From contig NC_085857.1 of the NCBI RefSeq assembly GCF_034702125.1, forward strand, positions 51,262,278-51,326,277: a stretch of DNA of 64,000 bases, written 5' to 3'. The position numbers and the translations under genes are program-made. Below the pieces are notes generated by a model that saw nothing but the letters and a program-made list of their open reading frames with translations, was not told the origin of the DNA and did no database searches. Source of the stretch: Engraulis encrasicolus (taxonomy: Eukaryota > Chordata > Actinopteri > Clupeiformes > Engraulidae). Positions 1-11,253 of this stretch are shown piece by piece. The number at the start of each line of letters is the position of its first letter. Positions within the stretch are counted from its first letter, which is position 1.

Positions 1-50
1 TCTGTACAGTGTGTGATTGATATTATGCCGTAATTAATTAATTAATTAAT

Positions 51-330
51 TTAAAGGTGTACTATTTTGGTAGTTAATTTCCAGAATTCATGTTGCCCAT
101 CCCAGATATATTTTTCATGAATACTTACAACCACCATCAAATTCTAAGTATTCATTATGACTGGGTAAATTGCAGTTTTCATACATGAAAAGGTGGATCA
201 TCTCAATGGTTTGCCATTGTGAAATTCCAGAAAAAGACATTTGTACCTCCAAAGCTTACTATACTTTGGTCATACTACTACATTTTGGTTTATTAAGCGG
301 GCTTGCGGCCCGATTATAGTAATCCTTAAG
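51..330 (+). repeat. TTAA-type MITE, truncated copy
   Basis: Starts TTAAAGGTGTAC and then carries the internal text of the family (TTTCCAGAATT..GTTGCCCAT, CATTATGACTGG, TTCATACATGAAAAGG). The same text is found at 18.1 kb and 45.6 kb. The right terminus (CTACCTTTAA type) is missing, so this copy is truncated. The family matters because two other members lie inside receptor exons (18105-18611 and 60588-60827). Confidence 0.6.
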
Positions 331-1310
331 TCCTGTTTATTTGTCTTGTGCAGGGCAGTAAAAATAGAAAATGGATCTCCTCCTAGGCCTTTCGAGATAG
401 AGACACCGTTCAAACACTAAAACGACCGGCTCGGCTTGGAGATCATTTATATTAATAGGCTTGTCCGTGTCTCTTGTCGTTTTCCCGTTTTTGGCGATTT
501 TGTGCAAGTTTGGGTCCCCATTGAAAACAATGGTAGAACCTTCATGAACCAAGGTTCCGCCACTCTAGAGATTAGAGTGTAGGAGGCTTTTTCGGTCATA
601 AAACATCAACACTTTCACCTAGAAGTTTAGTTGACGCGTTGTTAGCTAGCTCTATGGGATGTCTCCAAAACATCTCCCAACTCCCATTACTTTTTAAATG
701 GCAGGTGTTTAAAAACGACAGGGCTGGGTCTATGGAGGTTTCCATTGTTCCCAAAAGTGCCTTTTTCAAGAGGTCAGCGCATGTCCCACAAGAGGTCCAT
801 TTGTGACTGAACCGTTTAACCTATAAACTTCATTCAAAGACTGTTAGAGAGATCACATATATGACTCCGATCTGTGCGCAGGACACGTGCCAATTCCTTT
901 TAGTTTTTTTTACAACGATCGTGTAAAGACAAAAAACTGTTTCTGATTCTACCCTCTGCTTAGAGCACCATATTAACTGCCATTCAGTCAATCAGAACAG
1001 GTGCAGCCAATAAAGGGTTCCATCTCAACAGTCAGTTTCTCTCAACATTCTATTCTTAACGAGCACCTGCCACTAAAATTCTTGAAGTCTATTCTGCCCT
1101 ACAAAGGCAAATTGCAGTAACTACATATTTAGTCAAATTGTGTTTAGACTAAAAATGGTTTTCATAACAAAGCTTTATGGTCCAAATCATAGAAATAATA
1201 CACTAATGGGTTCAAATATGTCCCGGTTTAGAGATATTGCTATGCCAAATTTGCACTCCAATATCCAACCTAATGCTAATACTTTGAAGGTCCTTTCCCC
1301 TATAATGACT

Positions 1311-1557
1311 GGCTGCAGGCTTGCAGCCGGGTCAGTGGTGACGTCACCACTGACCTGCTCTGGGACCTGCTCCGGGACAGTGTCGACGTCACACGCGATG
1401 AAGTGGACGATGTGGCAGGTTCGCGTCCCCGAGGGGGAGTTGTGTTACTTTACTTACAATGTGTAAGCAACATTATAATGTTAGGAATGTGGCAGAAGTA
1501 TGATAACACAACTCGTCCCCCTCGGGGACGCGAACCTGCCACATCGTCCACTTCATT
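1311..1557. repeat. Cluster of palindromes and an inverted repeat
   Basis: Three structures sit together. First, a hairpin at 1311-1328 (GGCTGCA, four-base loop, TGCAGCC). Second, a perfect 26-bp palindrome at 1330-1355 centred on TGACGTCA, the cAMP-response-element core. Third, an inverted repeat with arms of about 50 bp at 1397-1446 and 1504-1557, separated by under 60 bp and differing by a 3-base insertion. The arms contain GGTTCGCGTCC, close to a pol III B box. It may be a fold-back MITE or a tRNA-derived element. Confidence 0.6.
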
Positions 1558-3337
1558 GCTATTCTAAAGAAAATCAAGCCGCGGGTATAACTAGCTGCGC
1601 TACGACGCCGCTTGATTACTTGAGGTTGGCTTCCAAATTTCAACCACCAGTTAAGAGGTGTTGGCCTGTTTTAATGTTCCACGTGATACTCTGTTAGTTG
1701 GCCTTTCGTTTATTTCCCGGCACACAAGCTGGGGAACATACGGCCACAAGCGAGGGGGAAGAAGGGGGAAGAAGGGGGGAGAAGGAAAAGGAGGAAAAGA
1801 AAGGGAAAAAGGGAGAAAGGAAGAAAAAAGGGGGCCTGGCACAATGATTTGGTGTCATATCATGCTGTTGAATGCGTTGTTAGGTCTAGAAACAGTAGAT
1901 GAAAACTTTTTGAAAATGTTGTGAAGATCAACCGGGTTTCGAACCGGGGTGGGTGAAAAATGGTGTGTTCAAGAAGATCAGGTCTCTGAAACTGGCATCA
2001 CCGTCTAAAGGAATAATGTTAATGTATGCATTCAGTTTTTCATTTATTTGTCCATAAGGCCTAAAAATATCAGATAATGATATCTAAATGATCTGTGCCA
2101 CTCAATGGAGACAAACAAATGTGCAGCAATGGATTTTGAATATTCTGTTATTACAAGGCTACATGTTTTACAGAAGGGAAGGGAATGTTTTAGGATGTTC
2201 TTCCTTCATTTACCAAGGAATGGAATTATGGCACAATTTCATGTTGTATGTGGATGTTTGCAGAGAAATATGATTTGCATTATTGAACTGAATGACAGGA
2301 GTATGTCAATGCAACAGTATGTCATTTTTGTTCTTCCTCCACCACTTACCTAAGCTGCGGAAATGTGAATCTCTAGTGCAAAAGGTTGCGTCAAGGTCCA
2401 TTACCACTTACATTCTGCAGTGTACACACACCATACTTACAGTTACTTCAAAGTATTCTTTACATTTATCTAACCAGTGTATGGAATTCAAGTGAATTGG
2501 GTGCAATTAATTCCATGAATAAAAACATGGAGTTATGAAATGAATGAATAGAATGGTCATAAAGAGTCATTAAGTAGTAATGCAAAGCTGTCCTCCTTTC
2601 AGGAACCCATTTCTCATCTCCCACTAAAGTATGCAATACAAGTTTCCATGTGTTTAGTAAAAACAACAAAGAGAAGGAACAGAACAGAGGTGTAATTAAG
2701 TAGAAATTTTATTTTTTAACCATAACAAAACTTAAACAAAAAAGCCAGCATCAGCTGTCAATGGCAACTTTAAATCCTTCTTTAGAGTAGAGCAGAGTAA
2801 CATTTATTAATCCTGAGGGAAAATAAGGTGTCCAGTAGCATTCATATATAAAAACACTGACACACAGACACACACACACCGCTGAGGTTGGTGATGAGAG
2901 AATAAGAGTGGTCCATCACATGTTTCATAGCTAGAGTCTGAGGCTATGTCTCAAATGACGCACTTTTGTCAGTGCACTGACAGTCAGTGCATAGTGCACA
3001 CAGTGCACTGAGGTCTTTAGTGCATACACAGCAAATCGGCCGGTGTTAAATCAACTCCCATAGAGTTAAATTTAACACTTTTCCTGAGTTTATATAATGC
3101 TCACCGGTTCCGAGTTAAATCAACACTATGGATAGTGTAAATAGTTTAACTCTATTTCAGTGTTACTTCATTCAAAAGACAGAGGGGTGTCACGCCAATA
3201 ACTCCAGTCCTTGTGGGTGCGTTGGTTCCAAAGCGATAATCCACAGAAGCAAAGAGTAGAACTCGCACACCAGCAGCCGATGCAATAATTGATTTATTGC
3301 TTTACATATGTACAAGTGATCAAGGTGCTACCCAAAA

Positions 3338-3376
3338 GTGCAAAACGTTTTCGGTCACCAGACCTTCCTCAGTGCA
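3338..3376 (-). ncRNA. Hammerhead ribozyme motif in Penelope-like element (left arm)
   Basis: Mirror copy of the right-arm motif at 7655-7700. On the minus strand it reads TGCA, CTGAGGA, A, GGTC-TGGT-GACC (stem II), GAAA, ACGT, TT, TGCA. All invariant core positions (CUGANGA and GAAA) are present. Stem III is the palindrome AACGTT, so the fold is probably stable only as a dimer, as reported for hammerheads of Penelope-like elements. Confidence 0.7.
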
Positions 3377-3710
3377 AACAGACAAAATCACAGAGGACTT
3401 CCTTATATAGAGTTCACCTAATAGGTGGTAACCATGTCAATCAACAGTCGGTTAGGTTGACGTGTACTGACAGTGTTGGAGGATACCAAAAGGCATAGGC
3501 CTATGCCAAAGGAGACAATGGTTAGTTTAAGGAATAGTCCAGAAATAAAAAAAATTATATAATGCGAGTGACATAATAATAATAAAATAAAAATAAAAAT
3601 AAACTTAGGAGAATAAAGTGAAAATTAAGAAAAGATGAATGCAGACATTGTACATCGCACTCTAAAGTGCATATTAATACCAAAAGGTAAGCTATGAAGT
3701 ACCACATTAC

Positions 3711-6163
3711 TTAGAGGAAGCAAGTAAGATCGAAATCATCATTTAGACCCCTAGGATGCATTGTTTTTAGATAAAAGATCCACCTGGCTTCACATTGTAG
3801 AAGGGTCTGTGGCGTACATCCTCTCCTACGGGTGGGAAGGACGCGGTCAATGCCCATAAATTTCAAGTCAGACACTGTGTGTTTCGCTTCAGCAAAGTGG
3901 CGCGCAACAGGTGACTTGGGGTCGTTCCTATTGACCGCACTGCGATGTTCGTTAATGCGGACCCTGAGTTGTCTGCGCGTACATCCAGTGTATTGCAGGC
4001 CACACGAACAATACAGTACATACACAACATTGGTGGAGTTGCAAGTGATGAATCTTCTGATGTCGTATGTTTTGCCTGTAGAGAAACTGGTGAATGAAGT
4101 GCATTTGTGGACATTATTGCATGAAGTGCAATTGCGACATGGGAAAAATCCAGTCATGTCATCGAGGCGCTCACGAGGGCGAAGGGAGCGATCAAAAGTG
4201 TCTGAGTGGACCAGCTTATCTTTAATATTGGGAGACCTGTAGTGTGTAAAAAGTGGGGGGTAGGGAAAAGTTCTGCACATTTCGTATCAGCCTGCAGGAC
4301 ATGCCAATGCTTTTTTATAGTGTTCTTAATGTGATGGCTGAGTGGAGTGTAGGTAGTGCAGCAAACGAGGGGGGGATTGTCACGTTCAGGTTTGGCTCTG
4401 GTATGTAGCTGGTTATCCTGGCCGTGTGTTGTGTTCCTGACCCGCGTTAGGGCATTATCCAAGCACTGTTTGGAGTAGCCGCGTTCGCTGAAGTCCTGGT
4501 ATAGCTTTTGCGCTTCAGAGTGGAAATCGTTGTCTTTCTGGCAGACGCGCCTAATGCGCAAGAATTGGCTATAGGGGAGGGCGTCCTTGCTGGGCTTGGG
4601 GTGGAAGCTAGTGGAATGTAGGTAACTGTTCTTATCAGTGGGTTTCCTATATAAGGTTGTGTATAGCTGATTATCCTCGCGCACTGCCCATGTATCCAGA
4701 AAGTGTATTTTCTTCTTGTCGTACTCCAAACTGAAGTTGATGGAATCCACCAGACTGTTGACATATTGGTGGAAATCAAGTAGCTCATTTTCAGTCCCCC
4801 TCCATAAAATAAACAGGTCATCAATGTAGCGTTTATACAGTAGTATATTGTCCAAAAAGGGATTGTTAGAGTGGATGTATCTCTGTTCGAGGAAGCCCAT
4901 AAAAAGATTGGCATAGTCAGGCGCAAAAGTCGCGCCCATTGCCGTGCCCCTCACTTGTAGGTAGAAGTCATTGTTGAACAAAAAATAGTTCTTTGTAAGG
5001 ATCAATTTGGCCATTTCACATAAAAAGGAGGTAGGTGGAAGGCTGTTGGGGCGCGTGTCTAAGAAAAACTCAAGGGCAGTAAGACCAATGTCGTGGGGGA
5101 TATTAGTATACAGACTTGTGACATCCATAGTGACTAAGTAAATGTCATCCCCATGAAGGTCCACAGTAGTTAGTGTATCAATGAAGTGACTCGTATCTCT
5201 CAGGTATGATGGTAAACTCTCAACCAGTGATCGTATATGGGCATCGATGAAGATGGATAGTGGTTCTGTCAGAGAGCCATTGCTGGAGACAATGGGGCGT
5301 CCAGCCGGAAATTGGGCATACTGCTTATGTACTTTGGGTAGGACATAAATTACGGGGGTTACGGGGTTCTGAGTCATGAGATAGTCTCTTTCCGATGAAG
5401 TGAGGTATTGTTGATTAAAGCCTTCTTTAATGAATGTATCAATTTCACGTTTGTAAGAAACAGTGGGGTTGCCCGGCAGTTTCATGTAGGAATGCGCATC
5501 AGATAATTGCCGTATTACTTCCTGCTCATAGTCTGTGCGGTTCATAGAAACAAGGCCACCCCCTTTGTCAGAACTTTTGAAAATAACATTCGTGTTCTTG
5601 GCCAGTGACGTAAGTGACAGATGTTGTGCTTTTGTACAATTTGATGGCTGCTTAATGGGTTTAGCATTGTATAAGGCATCAATGTCTTTATCCACCAGTT
5701 TGCAAAATGTGTCAATAGCAGCATTACTTACAGGGGCCATGAAAGTGCTTTTAGGCTTGAAGACTGGTTTGCTGCTGTCAACTGTAGAGACAGTGGCGGG
5801 CTGGGGTGAGGCGGTTCGCTCTTTATGGAAAAAGTATTTGAGTTTCAGTGTGCGATAGAACTTAAAAAGTTCAACTTTGGTCTGAAAGGGATTTGCATTG
5901 GGGGTAGGGACAAAGGATAGTCCTTTATTGAGCAGACTTTTCTCATCTTGATTGAAGACTGTGTCCGAGAGGTTAACTAATAGTAGGTCACCTTCTTCTT
6001 GGATCGGTTGCTTTGCCGTGTTGGGGGGAGATGCGCCGAGGTCTGGTGGTCTCTTCCCCTTCCGCGCCCTCTTGCCCCGCCTGTGGGCCTTGCTGGATCT
6101 GTGTTGTGTTGTCCTTGACGCGCACGTTCCCAGTATGAGTGGGGGTTGTCTAAAAAATCTCCA
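3711..6163 (-). pseudogene. Penelope-like reverse transcriptase plus GIY-YIG endonuclease, frameshifted
   Basis: Read from 6163 downward, the frame is open to 4154. The first in-frame Met is at 5740, with about 140 open codons upstream that include a basic KRARKGRR stretch, so the true start is probably lost. The RT part shows LPKVHK, then MDVTSLYTNI (motif A Asp), GTAMGATFAPDYANLFM (motif B) and YIDDLF (motif C catalytic Asp pair). Near 4255 a run of six Gs, against seven Cs in the right arm, shifts the frame. The C-terminal part then continues separately at 4280-3711. That part holds the GIY-YIG-type nuclease (VVYVLYCSCGLQYTGCTRR..INEH). As written this copy cannot make one protein. Confidence 0.9.
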
Positions 6164-6190
6164 TCAGAATCGGATTGGAATTCTGACGCG

Positions 6191-6236
6191 CTGGATTCTG
6201 AAGACGCACTCGCACCGGGGGTGCATACACTTCAGA
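6191..6236. repeat. Hairpin at the head-to-head junction
   Basis: GCTGGATTCTGAAG is followed about 25 bases later by its reverse complement CTTCAGAATCCAGC, with GCACC..GGTGC nested in the loop. It lies 12 bp from where the truncated copy begins, so it may have guided the template jump that created the inverted pair. That link is inference. Confidence 0.55.
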
Positions 6237-6247
6237 ATCCAGCTCAG

Positions 6248-7327
6248 AATGAGCTACTTGATTTCCACCAATATGTCAACAGTCTGGTGGATTCCATCAA
6301 CTTCAGTTTGGAGTACGACAAGAAGAAAATACACTTTCTGGATACATGGGCAGTGCGCGAGGATAATCAGCTATACACAACCTTATATAGGAAACCCACT
6401 GATAAGAACAGTTACCTACATTCCACTAGCTTCCACCCCAAGCCCAGCAAGGACGCCCTCCCCTATAGCCAATTCTTGCGCATTAGGCGCGTCTGCCAGA
6501 AAGACAACGATTTCCACTCTGAAGCGCAAAAGCTATACCAGGACTTCAGCGAACGCGGCTACTCCAAACAGTGCTTGGATAATGCCCTAACGCGGGTCAG
6601 GAACACAACACACGGCCAGGATAACCAGCTACATACCAGAGCCAAACCTGAACGTGACAATCCCCCCCTCGTTTGCTGCACTACCTACACTCCACTCAGC
6701 CATCACATTAAGAACACTATAAAAAAGCATTGGCATGTCCTGCAGGCTGATACGAAATGTGCAGAACTTTTCCCTACCCCCCCACTTTTTACACACTACA
6801 GGTCTCCCAATATTAAAGATAAGCTGGTCCACTCAGACACTTTTGATCGCTCCCTTCGCCCTCGTGAGCGCCTCGATGACATGACTGGATTTTTCCCATG
6901 TCGCAATTGCACTTCATGCAATAATGTCCACAAATGCACTTCATTCACCAGTTTCTCTACAGGCAAAACATACGACATCAGAAGATTCATCACTTGCAAC
7001 TCCACCAATGTTGTGTATGTACTGTATTGTTCGTGTGGCCTGCAATACACTGGATGTACGCGCAGACAACTCAGGGTCCGCATTAACGAACATCGCAGTG
7101 CGGTCAATAGGAACGACCCCAAGTCACCTGTTGCGCGCCACTTTGCTGAAGCGAAACACACAGTGTCTGACTTGAAATTTATGGGCATTGACCGCGTCCT
7201 TCCCACCCGTAGGAGAGGATGTACGCCACAGACCCTTCTACAATGTGAAGCCAGGTGGATCTTTTATCTAAAAACAATGCATCCTAGGGGTCTAAATGAT
7301 GATTTCGATCTTACTTGCTTCCTCTAA
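6248..7327 (+). pseudogene. Penelope-like element, 3' half: RT end plus GIY-YIG endonuclease
   Basis: This 5'-truncated copy enters just after the YIDD motif (ELLDFHQYVNSLVDS) and reads without a break through the zinc-knuckle-like Cys motifs (CRNCTSCNNVHKC) and the GIY-YIG nuclease (YVLYCSCGLQYTGCTRR) to the TAA at 7325-7327. It lacks RT motifs A to C, so it cannot reverse transcribe. An open frame runs in from 6146, but the first 34 residues are antisense to the other copy's 5' region and are probably not real. The C7 run here gives the frame lost in the left copy. Confidence 0.88.
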
Positions 7328-7654
7328 GTAATGTGGTACTTCATAGCTTACCTTTTGGTATTAATATGCACTTTAGAGTGCGATGTACAATGTCTGCATT
7401 CATCTTTTCTTAATTTTCACTTTATTCTCCTAAGTTTATTTTTATTTTTATTTTATTATTATTATGTCACTCGCATTATATTTTTTTATTTCTGGACTAT
7501 TCCTTAAACTAACCATTGTCTCCTTTGGCATAGGCCTATGCTTTTTGGTATCCTCCAACACTGTCAGTACACGTCAACCTAACCGACTGTTGATTGACAT
7601 GGTTACCACCTATTAGGTGAACTCTATATAAGGAAGTCCTCTGTGATTTTGTCT

Positions 7655-7700
7655 GTTTGCACTGAGGAAGGTCTGGTGACCGAAAACGTTTTGCACTTTT
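7655..7700 (+). ncRNA. Hammerhead ribozyme motif in Penelope-like element (right arm)
   Basis: Core CTGAGGA at 7662-7668, stem II GGTC/GACC closed by TGGT, GAAA at 7682-7685, then ACGT and TT. Stem I pairs TGCA (7658-7661) with TGCA (7692-7695). Predicted cleavage follows the TT at 7690-7691. Hammerheads are described in the pLTRs of Penelope-like elements; activity here is inferred from the core only. Confidence 0.7.
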
Positions 7701-7789
7701 GGGTAGCACCTTGATCACTTGTACATATGTAAAGCAATAAATCAATTATTGCATCGGCTGCTGGTGTGCGAGTTCTACTCTTTGCTTCT

Positions 7790-8060
7790 GAGTGTTACTT
7801 CTTTAACACCCACAGTGTTACATTTTAACTCTATTCTAGTGTATTTTTCACACCAATTTTTCACTTTATGTGTTAACATCTTAACACCCACAGTGTTCTA
7901 TTTTTAACACATTTGAGTGTTGAATTCCTCACCAATTAGTGTTAAAGCTTTTCACTTTAAGTGAAACATCTGAACACCCACAGTGTTCTATTTTTAACAC
8001 ATTTGAGTGTTGAATTAGCTTAGCGCAACTCACTATAGGGGTTACCATGTAACACTAATT
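7790..8060. repeat. GTGTTAAC-type repetitive sequence
   Basis: Imperfect repeats of AACACCCACAGTGTT and ATTTTTAACACATTTGAGTGTT. Related sequence is at 3020-3170 (the other side of the Penelope insertion), at 13880-14060 and at 35605-35722. Probably an older MITE or satellite-like family. Confidence 0.5.
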
Positions 8061-8234
8061 GGTGTTATGTTATACAATAAATACTGCTTTTTCTAAAATG
8101 TTCAGATTCTGTACTGCGTTGAGTGCACATTTACATACAGTACATGAAATATACAATCTAAATTAAATTAATTTTTCCACAAGTGATTTGTCTATTTCAA
8201 ACATTCTCGAAAATACAACCAACCTCACATTAAT

Positions 8235-10069
8235 ATATCGTCGGCTTGCTACCAAAACCGCCTAAGTCCGATTTTGGGGTTTTCGGAAAACAGGGAAAAA
8301 CTAGGCACCAAAGGGGGCGCCAAACATCAGTGGCGGTTCTAGGAAATCTGAGACCCTGGGCAAAGAGCAATTGTGAGTCCCCCCTAATCATTTTGGTCAA
8401 AGGAGATTTTTGCAGAACTCCCCTTTTTTACTCCCCTACCACATCTGCATCATCCTGTCATCATGTGTGTGTCATTGGTCCACTACAAACAGTACCTGTC
8501 TAAGATGTTAATTTATTTTTTTCATTTATTTTGAGTGAAGCTGCAAATCAAACATGAAATGGCTCCTAAGGAAAACAAAACACTTTAAAATTAATTATTT
8601 GAAGCAGCACAAGAACAATGCACTGCACATTATTTTGATAGTTATACTATTCTTTTTTATTTTTATTCCAAACTTTGATCCTGGATATGGTGAATGATTG
8701 AAATATTTTTGTAGACCTTGTAACAATCTAGCATGCTATGTATTAAGATCATTATGTCTAACTGTTTAACTTAAACACTTAAGGGTTTCTTTTGCCTTAA
8801 GACATGTAAATCTAGCATGCTGGTATATATCATGTCTACCAGCAGATTTATTTTACTTTCTAGCACTTTCAGTCACATTAGTTTTCAATGAAACATTATT
8901 TGCATTTTCATCCAAAGTATAACTCTTTTTGTCATTGTGCCAGAGCAATTGCCACAATGGTAATGCATACATTGCTCATATCAGGTCAGACACCGACTGC
9001 ATTGCCACACAGAGTAAGCCATGCAGTGACGCCCAATCTCCATGTTGAGGTCCCATCAGTCATGGAGGAGGATGAAGGGGTGGGGCACTTCTTTGGTCCT
9101 TGTACCTCCTCACGAACTGTCTCCTCCTTGTTTATCATCTTTGCTTAACTTCTGCTCTTCTCCATGCTCATAGAACTGCCCCACCCTCCCAACCTTGCCC
9201 ATGACCGAGGTAACCTGGTCATAGAACTGTGCCCCGCCCACTTCAACACCATGACCGTGCCATTCAGAATATGATATAGAGGCACTACTGGATACCTTAC
9301 ACATTGGACTTGGTCATCCTATTGTGTATGCAATAATGCATTGCACTAGTGACATCAGCCCATTGCTATTCAAAATCTACATTATGAAAAATTACAATAG
9401 GATACAATATATCAGATTGCTATAAGACAATGCAGTCTATGGCAGTCTTCTATAAATCTGTGATAACATCAAATAAAGTACATGATTAACGATTGCCGAA
9501 TTCGTGTCAAGGTTACAACTATTAATTAATGTAGGGCTACAACCATTGTGTGATAAGATTATCTCAGACAGATGTCTAAGGATGAAGTTTTAAAACATGG
9601 CCCTTGTCTTTGAAGAGAGAGAGAGAGAGAGAGAGAGTCAGAAAAAAAACTCTCAACAGATGTAAATAAACGGCTTCTTGCATCAAAAATGGCTAAGTCA
9701 AGTTACCCAAGTAATTCACATTGGCAGAACAATTGTGCACAGGGCCCCAGGATGAATAGATAGGGCCCCCATACCACCTGCCAAGATCAAAATAGGGCCC
9801 CTACCCCTGCCACCTGCAGGAGGGCCCTAGGCCTACAGGCGAATGCCCTCCTTGTCCTCCCTATAGCTACGTCCCTGGTCATTCATTTTCTCATAGGCAG
9901 TGTGTGACTTTATACATACAGATTTTTGACTCTGGTGACTGTTGTGATTGATCAATGAACCTGGCAGAAAGGCAGGGTGATGCAGCTGTGGTAGGGGAGT
10001 AAGTTTATGCAAAAATCTCATTTCGACCAAATTCGGACTTAGGCGGTTTTGGTAGCAAGCCGACGATAT
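8235..10069 (+). mobile_element. Non-coding TIR element, family R1, copy 1
   Basis: About 1.83 kb bounded by inverted termini that include CGTCGGCTTGCTACCAAAAC at the left and its complement at the right. Inside are a GA microsatellite near 9617 and GC-rich blocks, but no transposase-like ORF. The small frames that recur in all copies follow DNA identity and run through the termini, so I do not call them genes. The termini begin ATATCG in every copy, and no unambiguous target duplication can be drawn. It is probably a non-autonomous DNA transposon; superfamily not assigned. Confidence 0.8.
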
Positions 10070-10439
10070 TAAGATTCTTACCTTACACACCACAGTAAGT
10101 TACTGTCACCCTACCCACACTACCATGATCCCGCCCCTCCATTCATCACCACAAAAGAGGTAGCTACCATGTTATTGTGGCACCTCCCATTCCCCACCAT
10201 GACTGAGACAACTGTGGCATGGAACCAGCCCATCACACTGCTCTATTGAATTGATAGACCTAACTATCCATAACCACAGGGAAACGCAATTATCTGCAAT
10301 ATGTGCAATATTATTATCATTTGATAGTTGTAGTCTCCTGGATCATGGTACATTATCCAGTGTGCATAGAATACTCTGGTTGAGCATAATTAGACAAACC
10401 TGAAATTTCCCTGAAAATTACCCTCCAAAACGGATACCC

Positions 10440-10760
10440 GCTACCATAATACTCACTACCAACTAAATAGCTAGCCAGCCAACAAACCAGTCCACCGGCC
10501 AACCAAAAGAGTCAGTTGTCAGCTAGCCAGCCAAAGAGCCGGCTAACCAACTAACACTCATTTAGTCAGCCAACTAACCAACAAACAAGTCAGCTGTATG
10601 GCTAGCCAGCTAACAAACCAGCCATCCAGTCAACCAAAAGAGTCAGTTAGCCAGCCAACCAGCTGGCCAACAAACAGTCAGTTGGTCGGTCAGTTAGCTC
10701 ACTAACCAACAAGCCGGACAGAGAGCCAGCGAACCAGTCATTTAGGCAAGCAACTCAAGC
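10440..10760. repeat. Degenerate minisatellite, CCAGCCAACCAA type
   Basis: Many imperfect tandem units of the form AGCTAGCCAGCCAACAAACCAGTCAG. Spacing is irregular, so it is an old minisatellite and not a regular array. Confidence 0.7.
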
Positions 10761-11253
10761 ATTGTGACAGTCTGAGTTTATATAGAGGTGAAAGTTAACC
10801 ATGTGACCAGAGTAATCAGGCATGTGGCAGCTGCAGGTAGTAATTCAATGAACTTGTAACAGTATGTACTCAAGTGAGGTCAGGTAGGCCTACTAATTGA
10901 CAGATTGATTGGGCACTACCATTGTTCCTGGTTGATGGTAGGCAATGTCAATCATGTCATGCAGCATTTGACTTTCAATTGTGCAATGGCACTTCACAAG
11001 ATAGCCTAATTTTGTTTACTAGGTGGCAATATTCTGATTTAAAATTGGATGCTGGAGTTTTGGCGTGCACATCCAAGCCAAAGGCATTAGCAGGTGCCAA
11101 CTTAAGAAAGTGTTTGTGTAGCACATTGGTTGCAACTTGATTTATTGGAAGCAGAACCAGCAACATTTCCAATCATAGACCTTCTTCTAATTAGGCCTGG
11201 CAATTAGTAATTACAATCAATCATGGCCAGGAGCAACCCAAAGTGACATACAG

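Larger units (their letters stand above)
1..3158. other. Intergenic stretch, no gene recognised
   Basis: No ORF here resembles a known protein and I found no convincing exon chain. Contents: the left end of a TTAA-type MITE from about 51 to 330, a block of palindromes at 1311-1557, a purine-rich stretch at 1755-1835, and AT-rich unique-looking sequence. From about 3020 onward it carries GTGTTAA-type repeat sequence, also seen after 7790, around 13.9-14.05 kb and at 35.6 kb; the Penelope-like element is inserted into it. Confidence 0.6.
3159..7801. mobile_element. Penelope-like element, inverted head-to-head pair
   Basis: One insertion unit made of a longer minus-strand copy (about 3170-6247) and a 5'-truncated plus-strand copy (6248-7790). 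The unit is flanked by the 11-bp direct repeat AGTGTTACTTC at 3159-3169 and 7791-7801, read as a target-site duplication. The arms 3245-4789 and 6248-7789 are inverted repeats of about 1.54 kb that look identical apart from two small indels. Adjacent inverted partial copies and pLTR-like ends are typical of Penelope-like retroelements. Near-identity suggests recent insertion. The surrounding GTGTTA-rich sequence makes the short duplication slightly less certain. Confidence 0.85.

Noticed and set aside
6146..6247. N-terminal extension of the right Penelope frame
   Set aside because: It is antisense to the other copy's 5' region and joins the RT part only by chance at the junction.
8246..8503. 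An 85-86 aa frame (MLPKPPKSDFGVFGKQ..) present in all four R1 copies
   Set aside because: It starts inside the terminal inverted repeat, varies by frameshift between copies and shows no sign of protein-level constraint; conservation follows DNA identity.
9110..9304. 64-65 aa frames recurring in R1 copies (MCKVSSSGSISYSEW.., MVEMRFLHKLTPL..)
   Set aside because: Same reason: repeated because the element is repeated, no recognisable domain.
10440..10760. CRISPR-like spaced repeats
   Set aside because: Irregular minisatellite in a vertebrate genome, with no constant repeat and spacer lengths.
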